From an uncultured Pelagibacteraceae bacterium (GTDB lineage: Bacteria > Pseudomonadota > Alphaproteobacteria > Pelagibacterales > Pelagibacteraceae), in assembly GCA_902584995.1 (NCBI GenBank), contig CACICF010000005.1, forward strand, positions 1-64,000: a stretch of 64,000 nucleotides of DNA, in the 5' to 3' direction. The position numbers and the translations under genes were made by a program. The notes below the pieces were generated by a model. That model was not told the origin of the DNA. It ran no database searches and worked only from the letters and a program-made list of their open reading frames with translations. This document shows positions 10,019 to 17,448 of the stretch, in pieces; the first letter of the stretch is position 1; every line of letters begins with the position of its first letter.

Positions 10019-10813
10019 ATGAATATAATTTTTAAATTTTTAATTAAACTTTCAAATTTTAATCGATCAATAGCCTCAATTACATTAAGAATTTTCAAAT
10101 TATTCAATAGAAACAGAGGGTACTTTAAAGTTGGAAAAAATGTTATGTTTCTCGACTTTTTAGATCCAATAGACAGAAAAATTATTATTAGTCATAAATA
10201 TGAACAGAATGAAATTTCTACGCTTCACGAATTAACAAGAAATTTTAGCGCTAATTATTTTTTAGATATTGGAGCAAATAATGGATTTTATTCAATTAAA
10301 TTTGCTCAGTTTTACAATGATATAAAAATCATGGCATTCGAGCCAAATAATGAAGCTTATTTCAAATTTAAAAAAACGTTAGATCTTAATAAAAATTTTT
10401 CTAAAAGAATAACTTTATATAATTTTGGATTATCCGATAAAAATTCTAAAGAAAAAATGAGATCAAAGGTTAAATATGGCTATGCTCAAACAGGGGGGTC
10501 AACTATTCATGATGGAAAAAAATATGACGATGTTGTTATTTATGATGCTAGTTTTAAAGTCGCCGATGAATTTTTAAATATTAAAAATTCAAATTTAATA
10601 TTAAAAATTGATACTGAAGGTCACGAACTAAAAGTTTTAAAAGGATTAGAAAAAATAATAAGACAGAATAATTGTATACTTCAAATCGAAATATTTGATA
10701 GAAATTTTGAAATTATTAATTCATTTTTACTTAAAAATAATTTTAGAAAATTGAATACTGAAATTTATAATTGTAATTACTTTTATTCAAAAACTTTTAA
10801 TATTAATAAATAA
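10019..10813 (+). CDS. FkbM family methyltransferase
   Basis: A 264-residue SAM-dependent methyltransferase. The SAM loop is FLDIGANNGFYS (about residues 81-92), the acidic strand-2 end is MAFEPNNEAY, and LKIDTEGHELKVLKGLE is the diagnostic FkbM signature. FkbM enzymes usually O-methylate sugars or secondary metabolites, often in surface polysaccharide pathways. No glycan genes flank it here, so the acceptor is unknown. It converges on the hydroxyacid dehydrogenase gene with only two bases between the stop codons. Confidence 0.88.
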   Translation: MNIIFKFLIKLSNFNRSIASITLRIFKLFNRNRGYFKVGKNVMFLDFLDPIDRKIIISHKYEQNEISTLHELTRNFSANYFLDIGANNGFYSIKFAQFYNDIKIMAFEPNNEAYFKFKKTLDLNKNFSKRITLYNFGLSDKNSKEKMRSKVKYGYAQTGGSTIHDGKKYDDVVIYDASFKVADEFLNIKNSNLILKIDTEGHELKVLKGLEKIIRQNNCILQIEIFDRNFEIINSFLLKNNFRKLNTEIYNCNYFYSKTFNINK

Positions 10814-10815
10814 AA

Positions 10816-11841
10816 TTAATACCCTAAATTAGGATCTACTTGGCCAATTAAATCTTTTTTATCAATAAATAATTTTAAATTTTTTAAAAACTTTTCTAAA
10901 ACCATTTCTATATAATTCCCCTTGCTATCTGAGGAAATATGAGGTGTAATAATCAAATTTGGAGTATCCCAAAATTTAGAATCTTTATTTACAGGTTCTT
11001 CTGAAAAAACATCTAAAATTGCTCCAGAAATTTCATTTTTCGTCAACTTTTTTCGAAGATGCTCATAATCCATTACTGATTGACGTCCAATGTTAACAAT
11101 TCCACAGGAAGTCTTTAGAGTGTCCAATCTTCTCTGATTTATTAACCCTTTTGTTGCATTCGTTTCTGGAACTGCTAAATAAAGAAAATCAGCTTCTGGT
11201 AAAACTTCATCAATTCTATCATATGTGATTATTTTTGAACATCCCTCTACTTTTCTGCCTCTTCTATTTACACCAATTACTTTTGCGCCCAAAGAACTGA
11301 TATGTTTAATCATTGATCCTCCTAATGATCCAGTCCCAACTACCAAAACTTTTTTATTCTCAATTGGTTTACTTAATAAAGTTACAAATTCTTTATTTCT
11401 TTGATTGGTAATTATTTTTGTCATGTGGTTTTGGAGCATCAAAATACTCATTAAACCAAATTCTCCTGCTTTTTTTGCGTGTATCCCACTACTATTTGTT
11501 AAAACTAGATCATTTTTAATCCAGTCAAATGGATAAAGATGATTAACACCAGCTGAAACAATATGAATCCATTTTAAATTTGGCGCTATTTTATTTAAAT
11601 TTTTTGTTGGAAAGTCCCATGCAAGTAATATATCTGCATCTTTCATCGAAGATATCCAATTATCATCATCCCAATCAACCAAATATTTGACTTTATTCTT
11701 TATTTCAGGATATTTATTAAGCTTGCTCTCAAACAAATCTTTTGGAACGCTACTATTTTTTTCACCCTCTAAATCACAAGGTAAAGAACCCTTTTTCCAG
11801 TGATTATTTCTTATATGGATTTTAAATTTGTCTTTAGTCAC
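10816..11841 (-). CDS. D-2-hydroxyacid dehydrogenase family protein
   Basis: A 341-residue NAD(P)-dependent dehydrogenase of the D-isomer-specific 2-hydroxyacid family. VVGTGSLGGSM is the dinucleotide-binding glycine loop; the catalytic triad is present as Arg in NIGRQSV, Glu in VFSEEPV and His in TPHISS. The first 100 residues form the divergent substrate-binding part, so the substrate (glyoxylate, phosphoglycerate, other) cannot be assigned. The start codon is GTG, read leftward from 11841. It is distinct from the formate dehydrogenase of the same superfamily at 18.4 kb. Confidence 0.9.
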   Translation of the reverse strand: MTKDKFKIHIRNNHWKKGSLPCDLEGEKNSSVPKDLFESKLNKYPEIKNKVKYLVDWDDDNWISSMKDADILLAWDFPTKNLNKIAPNLKWIHIVSAGVNHLYPFDWIKNDLVLTNSSGIHAKKAGEFGLMSILMLQNHMTKIITNQRNKEFVTLLSKPIENKKVLVVGTGSLGGSMIKHISSLGAKVIGVNRRGRKVEGCSKIITYDRIDEVLPEADFLYLAVPETNATKGLINQRRLDTLKTSCGIVNIGRQSVMDYEHLRKKLTKNEISGAILDVFSEEPVNKDSKFWDTPNLIITPHISSDSKGNYIEMVLEKFLKNLKLFIDKKDLIGQVDPNLGY

Positions 11842-11927
11842 TTTTAATTAAAATATATTAAAACTATACAATTTGATAGGGTACTTTATTAGTGAAAAAC
11901 TTTTTGGAACCATATATGGCTAATTAA

Positions 11928-12050
11928 ATGATTGAAATTATTTTAGGTATTTTCGTCATTGTTGTCGTAGGTTTTTATTTATTCAGGCCTACTTCAAAAC
12001 AAGAAGAAAAAGATTTAAAATCTAAAAATAATTGGCGAGGTGGATTTTAA
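11928..12050 (+). CDS. Small single-pass membrane protein, 40 residues
   Basis: A short frame starting at ATG 11928 encodes one hydrophobic helix (IILGIFVIVVVGFYLF, about residues 4-19) followed by a charged tail rich in Lys and Glu and ending NNWRGGF. The composition is that of a genuine small membrane protein, not random AT-rich translation. No clear ribosome-binding site precedes it. It lies just before the left copy of the duplicated 75-codon gene start, so it may mark the ancestral neighbour of that gene. Function unknown. Confidence 0.5.
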   Translation: MIEIILGIFVIVVVGFYLFRPTSKQEEKDLKSKNNWRGGF

Positions 12051-12104
12051 ATGATTTATATTAAGTCTTTTGGTCAAAATATTTAAGTCAAGTTTTGCAA
12101 CATT

Positions 12105-12173
12105 ATGAACAAAGAAAACGCAAGTAAACTCTGGAAAATTATTCAGGAAGCTGGCGATTATTTGGGGGATTAG
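12105..12173 (+). pseudogene. Truncated duplicate of the 5' end of the 75-codon gene at 14071
   Basis: Twenty-two codons that copy the start of the intact gene at 14071: residues from Glu4 on (ENASKLWKIIQEAGDYL) are the same, then the frame runs into TAG at 12171. Codons 2-3 differ (Asn-Lys against Thr-Pro). At DNA level bases 12113-12163 equal 14079-14129 exactly, 51 bp. It is therefore a gene fragment left by duplication or integration. The upstream context (TCAAGTTTTG before the start) is also partly shared. Confidence 0.85.
12113..12163 (+). repeat. 51-bp direct repeat, left copy (att-like candidate)
   Basis: Bases 12113-12163 are identical to 14079-14129 in the same orientation, 1,966 bases apart. 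The left copy ends in a truncated gene and the right copy starts an intact one. This is the arrangement expected when an element integrates inside a gene and carries its own replacement end. No integrase gene is present between the copies, so an old scar or simple unequal recombination are alternatives. Confidence 0.9.
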
Positions 12174-12178
12174 AGGGA

Positions 12179-12208
12179 CACATTATTCCACATTAAGCCA
12201 CATTAAAC
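12179..12208 (+). repeat. Three 10-bp iterated repeats (CACATTAnnC)
   Basis: CACATTATTC, CACATTAAGC and CACATTAAAC follow one another with an exact 10-base period, six bases after the stop of the truncated gene copy. A 10-base period puts the motif on one face of the helix, as in protein-binding iterons or integrase arm sites. The position next to the left 51-bp repeat makes a recombinase-related role plausible, but that is inference. The rest of 12209-12370 holds only the 28-bp repeat and no gene I can support. Confidence 0.7.
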
Positions 12209-12290
12209 TACAGTACTTATACGGATATTAAAAAGTTACCTTGAAATAAATCGCTTAAAGACTCATCAATTTAATTAAAAAACTACATTA

Positions 12291-12318
12291 CAAACTAGAT
12301 ACAAAAGAGATAAATCAA
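12291..12318 (+). repeat. 28-bp direct repeat, left copy
   Basis: Bases 12291-12318 match 14030-14057 exactly, same orientation; core ACTAGATACAAAAGAGATAA. In the right copy the repeat sits just before the intact 75-codon gene; here it lies 118 bases after the end of that gene's fragment. The changed order relative to the gene fragment shows that the two repeats were not made by one simple tandem duplication. Confidence 0.88.
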
Positions 12319-12370
12319 ATAGCCATTTTAAAAGCAAATAGACTCATGGTTCAGGATTTGGTAATCTTGG

Positions 12371-12538
12371 ATGATGGATCAACTAATACCTTTGGTATAT
12401 ATGATAGGAGTTCTTTTGTTGGTTCTACCTGCTTTTTTACAGTCTAATTCTAAATTAAAACAATTGTTAACTAATTTATCTCTTTGGATTATCATTGTAC
12501 TTATAATTTTAACTTTTATTTATTTATTTAAGGATTAA
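12371..12538 (+). CDS. Small two-helix membrane protein, 55 residues
   Basis: ATG 12371 (or the adjacent ATG 12374) opens a frame with two hydrophobic helices: about residues 6-23 (PLVYMIGVLLLVLPAF) and 39-53 (WIIIVLIILTFIYLF), joined by a short Lys/Asn linker. The stop directly abuts the ATG of the lipoprotein gene at 12539, which argues that both are translated from one transcript. Function unknown; small two-helix proteins next to exported small proteins recur in compact marine genomes. Confidence 0.5.
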   Translation: MMDQLIPLVYMIGVLLLVLPAFLQSNSKLKQLLTNLSLWIIIVLIILTFIYLFKD

Positions 12539-12808
12539 ATGAAAAAACTTTTCGGGATCGTGGTTATGGGTTTGTTTATTACTTCATGTGATTTAATAAG
12601 CGAAAGATGGGATGGGTATGTTTATCCAAACAAGAATAATTTATCGAACTTTATATCTGCAGGAAATGGGTTTAGTTCTTTTGAGCAATGCCAAGCAGCA
12701 TGTATAAGTATTATAAGATCAAATAACTGGCAGAATGCAGACTATGAATGTGGATTAAACTGCAAATTCAAAGATGGTATGAATATTTGTGAGAAAACAG
12801 CAAAATAA
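12539..12808 (+). CDS. Small cysteine-rich lipoprotein, hypothetical
   Basis: An 89-residue protein with a lipoprotein signal peptide ending in FITSC (lipobox, Cys17), followed by Asp at +2, which in enterics favours retention in the inner membrane. The mature part starts with a WDGYVYPNKNN motif and contains several paired cysteines (EQCQAAC, YECGLNC, NICEK), suggesting disulfides in the periplasm. The leader resembles that of the next gene and the remnant at 13977. It overlaps the following gene by 20 bases. I recognise the general type (small exported proteins of marine bacteria) but not a function. Confidence 0.65.
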   Translation: MKKLFGIVVMGLFITSCDLISERWDGYVYPNKNNLSNFISAGNGFSSFEQCQAACISIIRSNNWQNADYECGLNCKFKDGMNICEKTAK

Positions 12809-13097
12809 AATAAAAAAAATTTTAGGGATCATAGTTCTGGGTTTATTGCTCAGTACCAATGCTAATGCATTATCAGATATAGACCAATCAAAAATTTATT
12901 TAGGCGATGAAACTAACAATATATTCGTAGAGCAAGATATGAGTTATTTCATAAATTTAGGTTATAGTATCGTACTTCAGGAAACGAGAGGCATAAGAAC
13001 AGCATGGGTATTAAAAAAAGGAAAAAGTTATATTGGTTGTAGAACAGAGAGTTTATCAATCAAAGAAACTTGTTATGAAATAAATTTAATTAAATGA
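12789..13097 (+). CDS. Small secreted protein with signal peptide, hypothetical
   Basis: A 102-residue protein starting at GTG 12789, inside the end of the lipoprotein gene. It has a signal peptide (KKILGIIVLGLLLSTNANA, cleavage after about residue 27) of a pattern repeated in this locus, then a mature part of about 75 residues with two cysteines (IGCRTE, KETCYE) that may pair. Predicted periplasmic. Its 3' end overlaps the next gene by four bases (ATGA). No function recognised. Confidence 0.6.
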   Translation: MRKQQNKIKKILGIIVLGLLLSTNANALSDIDQSKIYLGDETNNIFVEQDMSYFINLGYSIVLQETRGIRTAWVLKKGKSYIGCRTESLSIKETCYEINLIK

Positions 13098-13651
13098 AGA
13101 AAAATAACATACCACCGTCTGTATTAATGATTCTTTCAAGATTTAAATTGAATGAAATTTTCAAACTTACAAAGGGTTTCTTTTATACAAATTTGATTAT
13201 AGGTGTTTTTGTTATGATTATATTTTTTTTTGAAATAATATTTGAAATTCTAGGTTTAAATAAAGTTGAGCTAAATTTTGTAAATAGTTTTAATGAAACC
13301 TTAAATCAGCTTTCTCCCTTTTTTTTTGGAGGAAAATTTCTTTTAACAATAGTAGTCATTTATATAATATTAATGATATCCGCAAAATTTGATGAGCGTT
13401 GGTTTAAAAACTGGAAGTTTGTTTTTAGGATACCTGTGCTATCAGTCTCAAAATTAATAGGTTTTAGTTGTCTTATTTTATTAATTGGTTTTTTTCTCGG
13501 ATCAATACCTTATTGGATAGCTATGTGGTTAATAGGTTTTTATGTTATCTTTCCATTATATCTAATAACAAATAATACTTTTCTAAAAGTTTATTACAGA
13601 GAATTTCCTGAAGAATACAAATTAGATTTTGGTGAAAGACCTCCTAAATGA
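13094..13651 (+). CDS. Multi-pass membrane protein, hypothetical
   Basis: A 185-residue protein with about four hydrophobic helices (roughly residues 29-53, 80-97, 117-137, 139-158) and a charged C-terminus ending ERPPK. It starts at an ATGA overlap with the previous gene and itself overlaps the next by four bases, so genes from 12371 to 13980 look like one operon inside the repeat-bounded block. No family recognised; the role is unknown. Confidence 0.55.
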   Translation: MKKNNIPPSVLMILSRFKLNEIFKLTKGFFYTNLIIGVFVMIIFFFEIIFEILGLNKVELNFVNSFNETLNQLSPFFFGGKFLLTIVVIYIILMISAKFDERWFKNWKFVFRIPVLSVSKLIGFSCLILLIGFFLGSIPYWIAMWLIGFYVIFPLYLITNNTFLKVYYREFPEEYKLDFGERPPK

Positions 13652-13980
13652 AAAAATATTTTTTTGATCAACTAGATGACATAAAACAATATGGATATAT
13701 GAACCATATATCATCAATTCTTTTCATTATATTTTTTATCTATGTATCAAAAAAATTGCAGCTTGAATTAAGCATATTTGCTTTTGTTTATTGGTATGTC
13801 GCAAGTTTAATGATGGGCCATTTTGCGGTTCATAACGTCAATCAATATAAAGGGAAAAAATGGAAATACAAAAAAAGTAAAAATGATACATACATTGCTA
13901 TTCCAATTGCAGGAGTAATAAATATAATCACTTATGCTATACCCATTCTAATTTTAGATTATTTTTTTAATTTTTTATGA
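13648..13980 (+). CDS. Small membrane protein, hypothetical
   Basis: A 110-residue protein with three predicted helices (about residues 20-35, 41-58 and 85-108). It begins at ATGA overlapping the preceding stop and ends in an ATGA overlap with the frame of the signal-peptide remnant at 13977. It contains WYVASLMMGHFAVHNVNQYKG, shown as WYVASLMMGHF and HNVNQYKG, with no motif I recognise. Co-transcription with the upstream membrane protein is likely; function unknown. Confidence 0.5.
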   Translation: MKKYFFDQLDDIKQYGYMNHISSILFIIFFIYVSKKLQLELSIFAFVYWYVASLMMGHFAVHNVNQYKGKKWKYKKSKNDTYIAIPIAGVINIITYAIPILILDYFFNFL

Positions 13981-14093
13981 AAAAACTTTTAGGGATAACT
14001 ATTATAGGATTTTATAGGATAACTAGATACAAACTAGATACAAAAGAGATAAATCAAGTTTTGAGGGTTAATGACACCAGAAAACGCAAGTAA
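13977..14093 (+). pseudogene. Signal-peptide remnant joined to the repeat junction
   Basis: ATG 13977 begins MKKLLGITIIGF, the same leader as in the two exported proteins upstream, but after 12 residues the frame crosses into the tandem 11-mer and 28-bp repeat and then runs out of frame into the 75-codon gene, stopping at 14091. The mature protein is missing. This looks like a gene cut off by the recombination that created the right-hand repeat boundary. The DNA from 13977 to 13996 differs by one base from 12539-12558. Confidence 0.6.
14021..14057 (+). repeat. Tandem 11-mer plus right copy of the 28-bp repeat
   Basis: AACTAGATACA occurs twice in tandem (14021-14042), and the second unit runs into the right copy of the 28-bp repeat (14030-14057). 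The left copy at 12291 has only one 11-mer unit. The tandem unit may be slippage at a former junction. The repeat ends 13 bases before the start of the intact 75-codon gene. Confidence 0.85.
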
Positions 14094-14298
14094 ACTCTGG
14101 AAAATTATTCAGGAAGCTGGCGATTATTTACAAGGACAACTTCCAGAACATCCCAATCATCCTAAAGGACGAAATCCTTATGCTCATGTTGCAATTTGTG
14201 TAAAGAGTAAATTTAATGCAAGTTATAAAGATATTGAGGATGAAAGATTTGATGAAGTAGTAAATTATATAAACTTTTTAAGAAAAAATCCTAGTTAA
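14071..14298 (+). CDS. Conserved hypothetical protein, 75 residues
   Basis: A soluble, charged protein with no signal peptide. It begins MTPENASKLWKIIQEAGDYL, continues through a Pro/His/Asn-rich stretch (PEHPNHPKGRNPYAH) and ends in a helical acidic segment. The intact copy complements the fragment at 12105, which shows that the gene was the target of a duplication or integration and was kept whole. No function recognised. It converges on the threonine aldolase gene with one base between the stops. Confidence 0.65.
   Translation: MTPENASKLWKIIQEAGDYLQGQLPEHPNHPKGRNPYAHVAICVKSKFNASYKDIEDERFDEVVNYINFLRKNPS
14079..14129 (+). repeat. 51-bp direct repeat, right copy
   Basis: Exact copy of 12113-12163. 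Here it forms codons 3-20 of the intact 75-codon gene. The flanks differ from the left copy immediately outside the 51 bases on both sides apart from a TCAAGTTTTG block 16-26 bases upstream that both share. Confidence 0.9.
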
Positions 14299-14299
14299 A

Positions 14300-15346
14300 C
14301 TAAGATTTAATTATACTTAAAAATGATTCAACATCTGATGGATCTGTGTTCCATGCAGTAACCAACCTAACTGCTTTATTCTCCCATTCTTCATCGTTAA
14401 TTGTGTAGCCGTGTGAATTAAATTGATCGATTATATTTTTTGGTATTTTTACGAAAACCTCATTTGCATCTGTTGGGTATTCTAATTCAATATTTTTATG
14501 CATCTGTAAACCTTGGCTTAACTTTTTTCCCATAGCATTTGCATTTTTTGCATTTTTTAACCAAACTTCATTTGATAGATAAGCATCTAATTGTGCTGAA
14601 ACAAAACGCATCTTTGATAGTAAATGACCTGCTCGTTTCATTAAAAAAGGTAAATTGCCGACTAAATCTTTGTTAAAAAATATGATTGCTTCAGCTGCAA
14701 AACATCCATTTTTTGTAGCCCCAAATGACAATACATCAATACCAGATTTCCAAGTCATTTCTGCAGCAGAACAATTTAATGAAACTAATGCATTTGCAAA
14801 CCTAGCACCATCCATATGGATATTTAGTTTATGTTTATGAGCAACTTCTGATATTTTTTTTATTTCATCTAATTGATAAGCCACACCTGTTTCACAAAGT
14901 TGTGTAATACTTACCGATGAAGGTTGAGTGTGATGAACAATTCCTTTGCCATTGATGCTATCATCTAACTCCTCAGGAATAATTTTACCATTAATACCTT
15001 CAAGATTAACTAACTTTGCTCCACCAGTATAAAATTCAGGTGCTCCACATTCATCTACATTAATATGGGAAAGTCTGTGACAGTATATATTTCCAAAAGA
15101 GGGTGTGATAGTTGTTAAAGCTAAAGCATTCGCAGCTGTTCCTGAAGCTGTAGGAAAGACTATTACATCTTTTTCAAAAATTTCAGAAAATTTTTTTTGG
15201 AGGTTTTTTGATAGCTCATCATTACCATAAGGAGCTCTATCTTCATCATTAGCTTTAAGAATTGCATCTAAAACTTCTGGACAAGCACCAGTAACATTAT
15301 CTGATGCAAATTTTACTCTTTCTCTTTTTGTTTTTATCTGTGCCAC
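14300..15346 (-). CDS. Low-specificity threonine aldolase / beta-eliminating lyase family
   Basis: A PLP enzyme of fold type I, 348 residues. FPTASGTAANALAL holds phosphate-binding residues, IHMDGARFANA carries the cofactor-binding Asp179, and SFGATKNG places the Schiff-base Lys at 212. Family members cleave L-threonine or L-allo-threonine to glycine and acetaldehyde, which would supply glycine. It lies two bases after the amidinotransferase gene, transcribed with it. Exact substrate stereochemistry cannot be read from sequence. Confidence 0.88.
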   Translation of the reverse strand: MAQIKTKRERVKFASDNVTGACPEVLDAILKANDEDRAPYGNDELSKNLQKKFSEIFEKDVIVFPTASGTAANALALTTITPSFGNIYCHRLSHINVDECGAPEFYTGGAKLVNLEGINGKIIPEELDDSINGKGIVHHTQPSSVSITQLCETGVAYQLDEIKKISEVAHKHKLNIHMDGARFANALVSLNCSAAEMTWKSGIDVLSFGATKNGCFAAEAIIFFNKDLVGNLPFLMKRAGHLLSKMRFVSAQLDAYLSNEVWLKNAKNANAMGKKLSQGLQMHKNIELEYPTDANEVFVKIPKNIIDQFNSHGYTINDEEWENKAVRLVTAWNTDPSDVESFLSIIKS

Positions 15347-15348
15347 AA

Positions 15349-16464
15349 TTATTGCTTTGGAAAATAGTCTTGTAATTCACCTTCTCGATATACATCAGCT
15401 GTGCAGCAGTGTAATCCACCTCCAAATGCATAAGCGTCTCTTAATTCAATAGGAAGAACCTCCATTCCCAACTTATCAAGTTGTTCTGCTTGATATATTT
15501 CACTTTTTTCAACACATACTGTTTTTGAGTCTAAAACTAACACATTCATTGATAACCAAGTTGATGAATAACATAAGGGCGGTGGTTCGTTATGCGCTGG
15601 TTGAGCACTATCAACTATTTCCCATCCATTATCCTCAAATAATTTTCGTTGTTCTTTAGGAAGTCTTCTTTGAGGATTATTAATAATCAAGCCCTCCTTT
15701 ATAGGTGTAAAAGTTGCATCTATATGAATAGGATAAGGGTCACCTGGAAAATTAACAGCATGTACTCTGTGATCTTTATAATGTCTTTTTAACCAATCAA
15801 TTCCTTTTAAATTTGTTGTAAAACCGTGTTGAACAACTAAATCTTTACCAAATCTCAAAACATCAGCAGCATCAAATAATGGCTCCTCTTCAGTTGTTAC
15901 AAAAAATTTTTTTTCAGTCCATTCCAATCTTTTTTGAATACCAATTTTATCTGAAAGATAATCTTTACGATAATCAGCATCTGTTAATCTTGGTTTTGGT
16001 GCAGATTCATGTCTCATGTTAGGGTCAGAATTATAATATTTCTTCAACAAAGGTCTGTAGCATAGATATTCAAACCATCTACACCTATAACTCATTGTGG
16101 CTTCTAGGATTTCATTACCAACAGTCAATAACACATCTCTTGGAGGCATACATCCAAACATTGTTTCTGCTTCCCAATCTGGGGTAGATGTTTTTTGATT
16201 GAAATCAATCGGGTCAGGTCTATCAACTTTAATTCCTCTTTTGATTAAAATATCTGAGAAATCATCTAAAAGTTGATTTGCTTTATCTACTGTATCTTTT
16301 GTACGTGGTCCAAATTGGCCTCTCATATCGCTATCTTCAGGAACCTTTGCGTCTAATGCTGGCTCAGGAGCTGGAATGCATGTACCATCTGCTTTTCCTA
16401 CTATAACATGTTTTAATGGATCCCACTCGTTCCAACTATTAACAACTATTTTTTCGTCACTCAT
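15349..16464 (-). CDS. Glycine amidinotransferase-like protein (AGAT family)
   Basis: A 371-residue amidinotransferase. The catalytic set of arginine:glycine amidinotransferase is present: Asp198 in FDAADV, His247 in HIDATF and Cys353 in GGGLHCC. Family members move the amidino group of arginine to glycine or another amine, giving guanidinoacetate-type products. The neighbour is a threonine aldolase that can make glycine, so a glycine acceptor is plausible; this is inference. A DMT exporter gene is just upstream on the same strand (one base apart), which could export or import the product. Confidence 0.85.
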   Translation of the reverse strand: MSDEKIVVNSWNEWDPLKHVIVGKADGTCIPAPEPALDAKVPEDSDMRGQFGPRTKDTVDKANQLLDDFSDILIKRGIKVDRPDPIDFNQKTSTPDWEAETMFGCMPPRDVLLTVGNEILEATMSYRCRWFEYLCYRPLLKKYYNSDPNMRHESAPKPRLTDADYRKDYLSDKIGIQKRLEWTEKKFFVTTEEEPLFDAADVLRFGKDLVVQHGFTTNLKGIDWLKRHYKDHRVHAVNFPGDPYPIHIDATFTPIKEGLIINNPQRRLPKEQRKLFEDNGWEIVDSAQPAHNEPPPLCYSSTWLSMNVLVLDSKTVCVEKSEIYQAEQLDKLGMEVLPIELRDAYAFGGGLHCCTADVYREGELQDYFPKQ

Positions 16465-16465
16465 A

Positions 16466-17371
16466 TTAATTTAAGCCTATAAATCTTCTATTAGATTGCA
16501 TTATTAAACTATAATAGAAAATTGACATAAAAATAAAAAATCCACCAATTATAGTATTTGTTGATGGCACTTCATTAATTCCAAGCCAGGGCAACCATAC
16601 CCAAAAAATACCGCCAATAACTTCAGTTAAAGATAGCAAAGTTAGATCTGCTGCAGGAATATTTTTAGATCCAATTGAATATAAGATCAATCCCATACAA
16701 ACTAGAGTACCATGGGTTGCAAATAAAGCTTCATTTTTGCCAGTAGATAAAAAGCTAGCGCCATTACTCATAATCATTAGAGAAGAAAACAAGAAACAAA
16801 ATAATCCAGCCAATGCAACAGTGGTAAATTTTGGTGTTTCTTTTCTCCATCTAAGTGAAACTGAAAAAATTGAGAAACCTAATGCAGAAATAAGTCCAAA
16901 CACTAATCCTGGTAAAGTATTTTTTTCCGAATTATCAAAAGCCATTATACAAATACCAGTCGCAGCTACTATTATTGCAACCCAAACCGTTACAGAGATT
17001 TTTTCTTTTAGGAATAAAAAACCTAATAAAGCAGTTATAAATGGCATAGCAGCAAGACAAAGCAATGTTATAGCTGCAGTAGTATTAGTTATAGACCATA
17101 TGAACGTAATCATTGCAGTTCCTAAGCCAATTCCTCCTGCAACACCAGATAAACCTACCTTGAAATAATTCTTGTAAAAGTTTTTTCCCTCCTCAAGAAA
17201 CAGATACATATTTAATAAAAGAAAAATAACTAACCCTCTAGTAAATAAATATTGCCATGGAACTGTCTCCGGCTGATCGATGTGTCTTACAACATAAGGA
17301 CCAAATGACCAGAAAACTCCAGCTATTAGGACAATTGGAATGGCTACTTTTGGATTTTTTAAATCAAGCAT
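16466..17371 (-). CDS. DMT superfamily transporter (EamA family)
   Basis: A 301-residue protein with ten predicted helices in two EamA repeats; SITNTTAAITLLCLAAMP is the helix-3/4 signature of the family. Inner-membrane metabolite transporter of unknown substrate. It is the first gene of a leftward run with the amidinotransferase and threonine aldolase genes, which hints at a guanidino or amino compound as cargo. The start at 17371 faces the Fe-S scaffold gene across 77 bases that could hold divergent promoters. Confidence 0.87.
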   Translation of the reverse strand: MLDLKNPKVAIPIVLIAGVFWSFGPYVVRHIDQPETVPWQYLFTRGLVIFLLLNMYLFLEEGKNFYKNYFKVGLSGVAGGIGLGTAMITFIWSITNTTAAITLLCLAAMPFITALLGFLFLKEKISVTVWVAIIVAATGICIMAFDNSEKNTLPGLVFGLISALGFSIFSVSLRWRKETPKFTTVALAGLFCFLFSSLMIMSNGASFLSTGKNEALFATHGTLVCMGLILYSIGSKNIPAADLTLLSLTEVIGGIFWVWLPWLGINEVPSTNTIIGGFFIFMSIFYYSLIMQSNRRFIGLN

Positions 17372-17448
17372 GTGCTATTTTTTTATTTAAGAAGTAAGAA
17401 AATATAAATATAAATTTATATAATAACAATCAAATAAAATTTAGTTAA

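Noticed and set aside
11911..11920. CCATATATGG palindrome before the 40-residue frame
   Set aside because: Ten bases only; could be chance and no nearby -10/-35 pair is convincing.
12051..12086. Tiny ATG frame (11 codons) just after the 40-residue gene
   Set aside because: Too short, no ribosome-binding site and no hydrophobic or conserved pattern.
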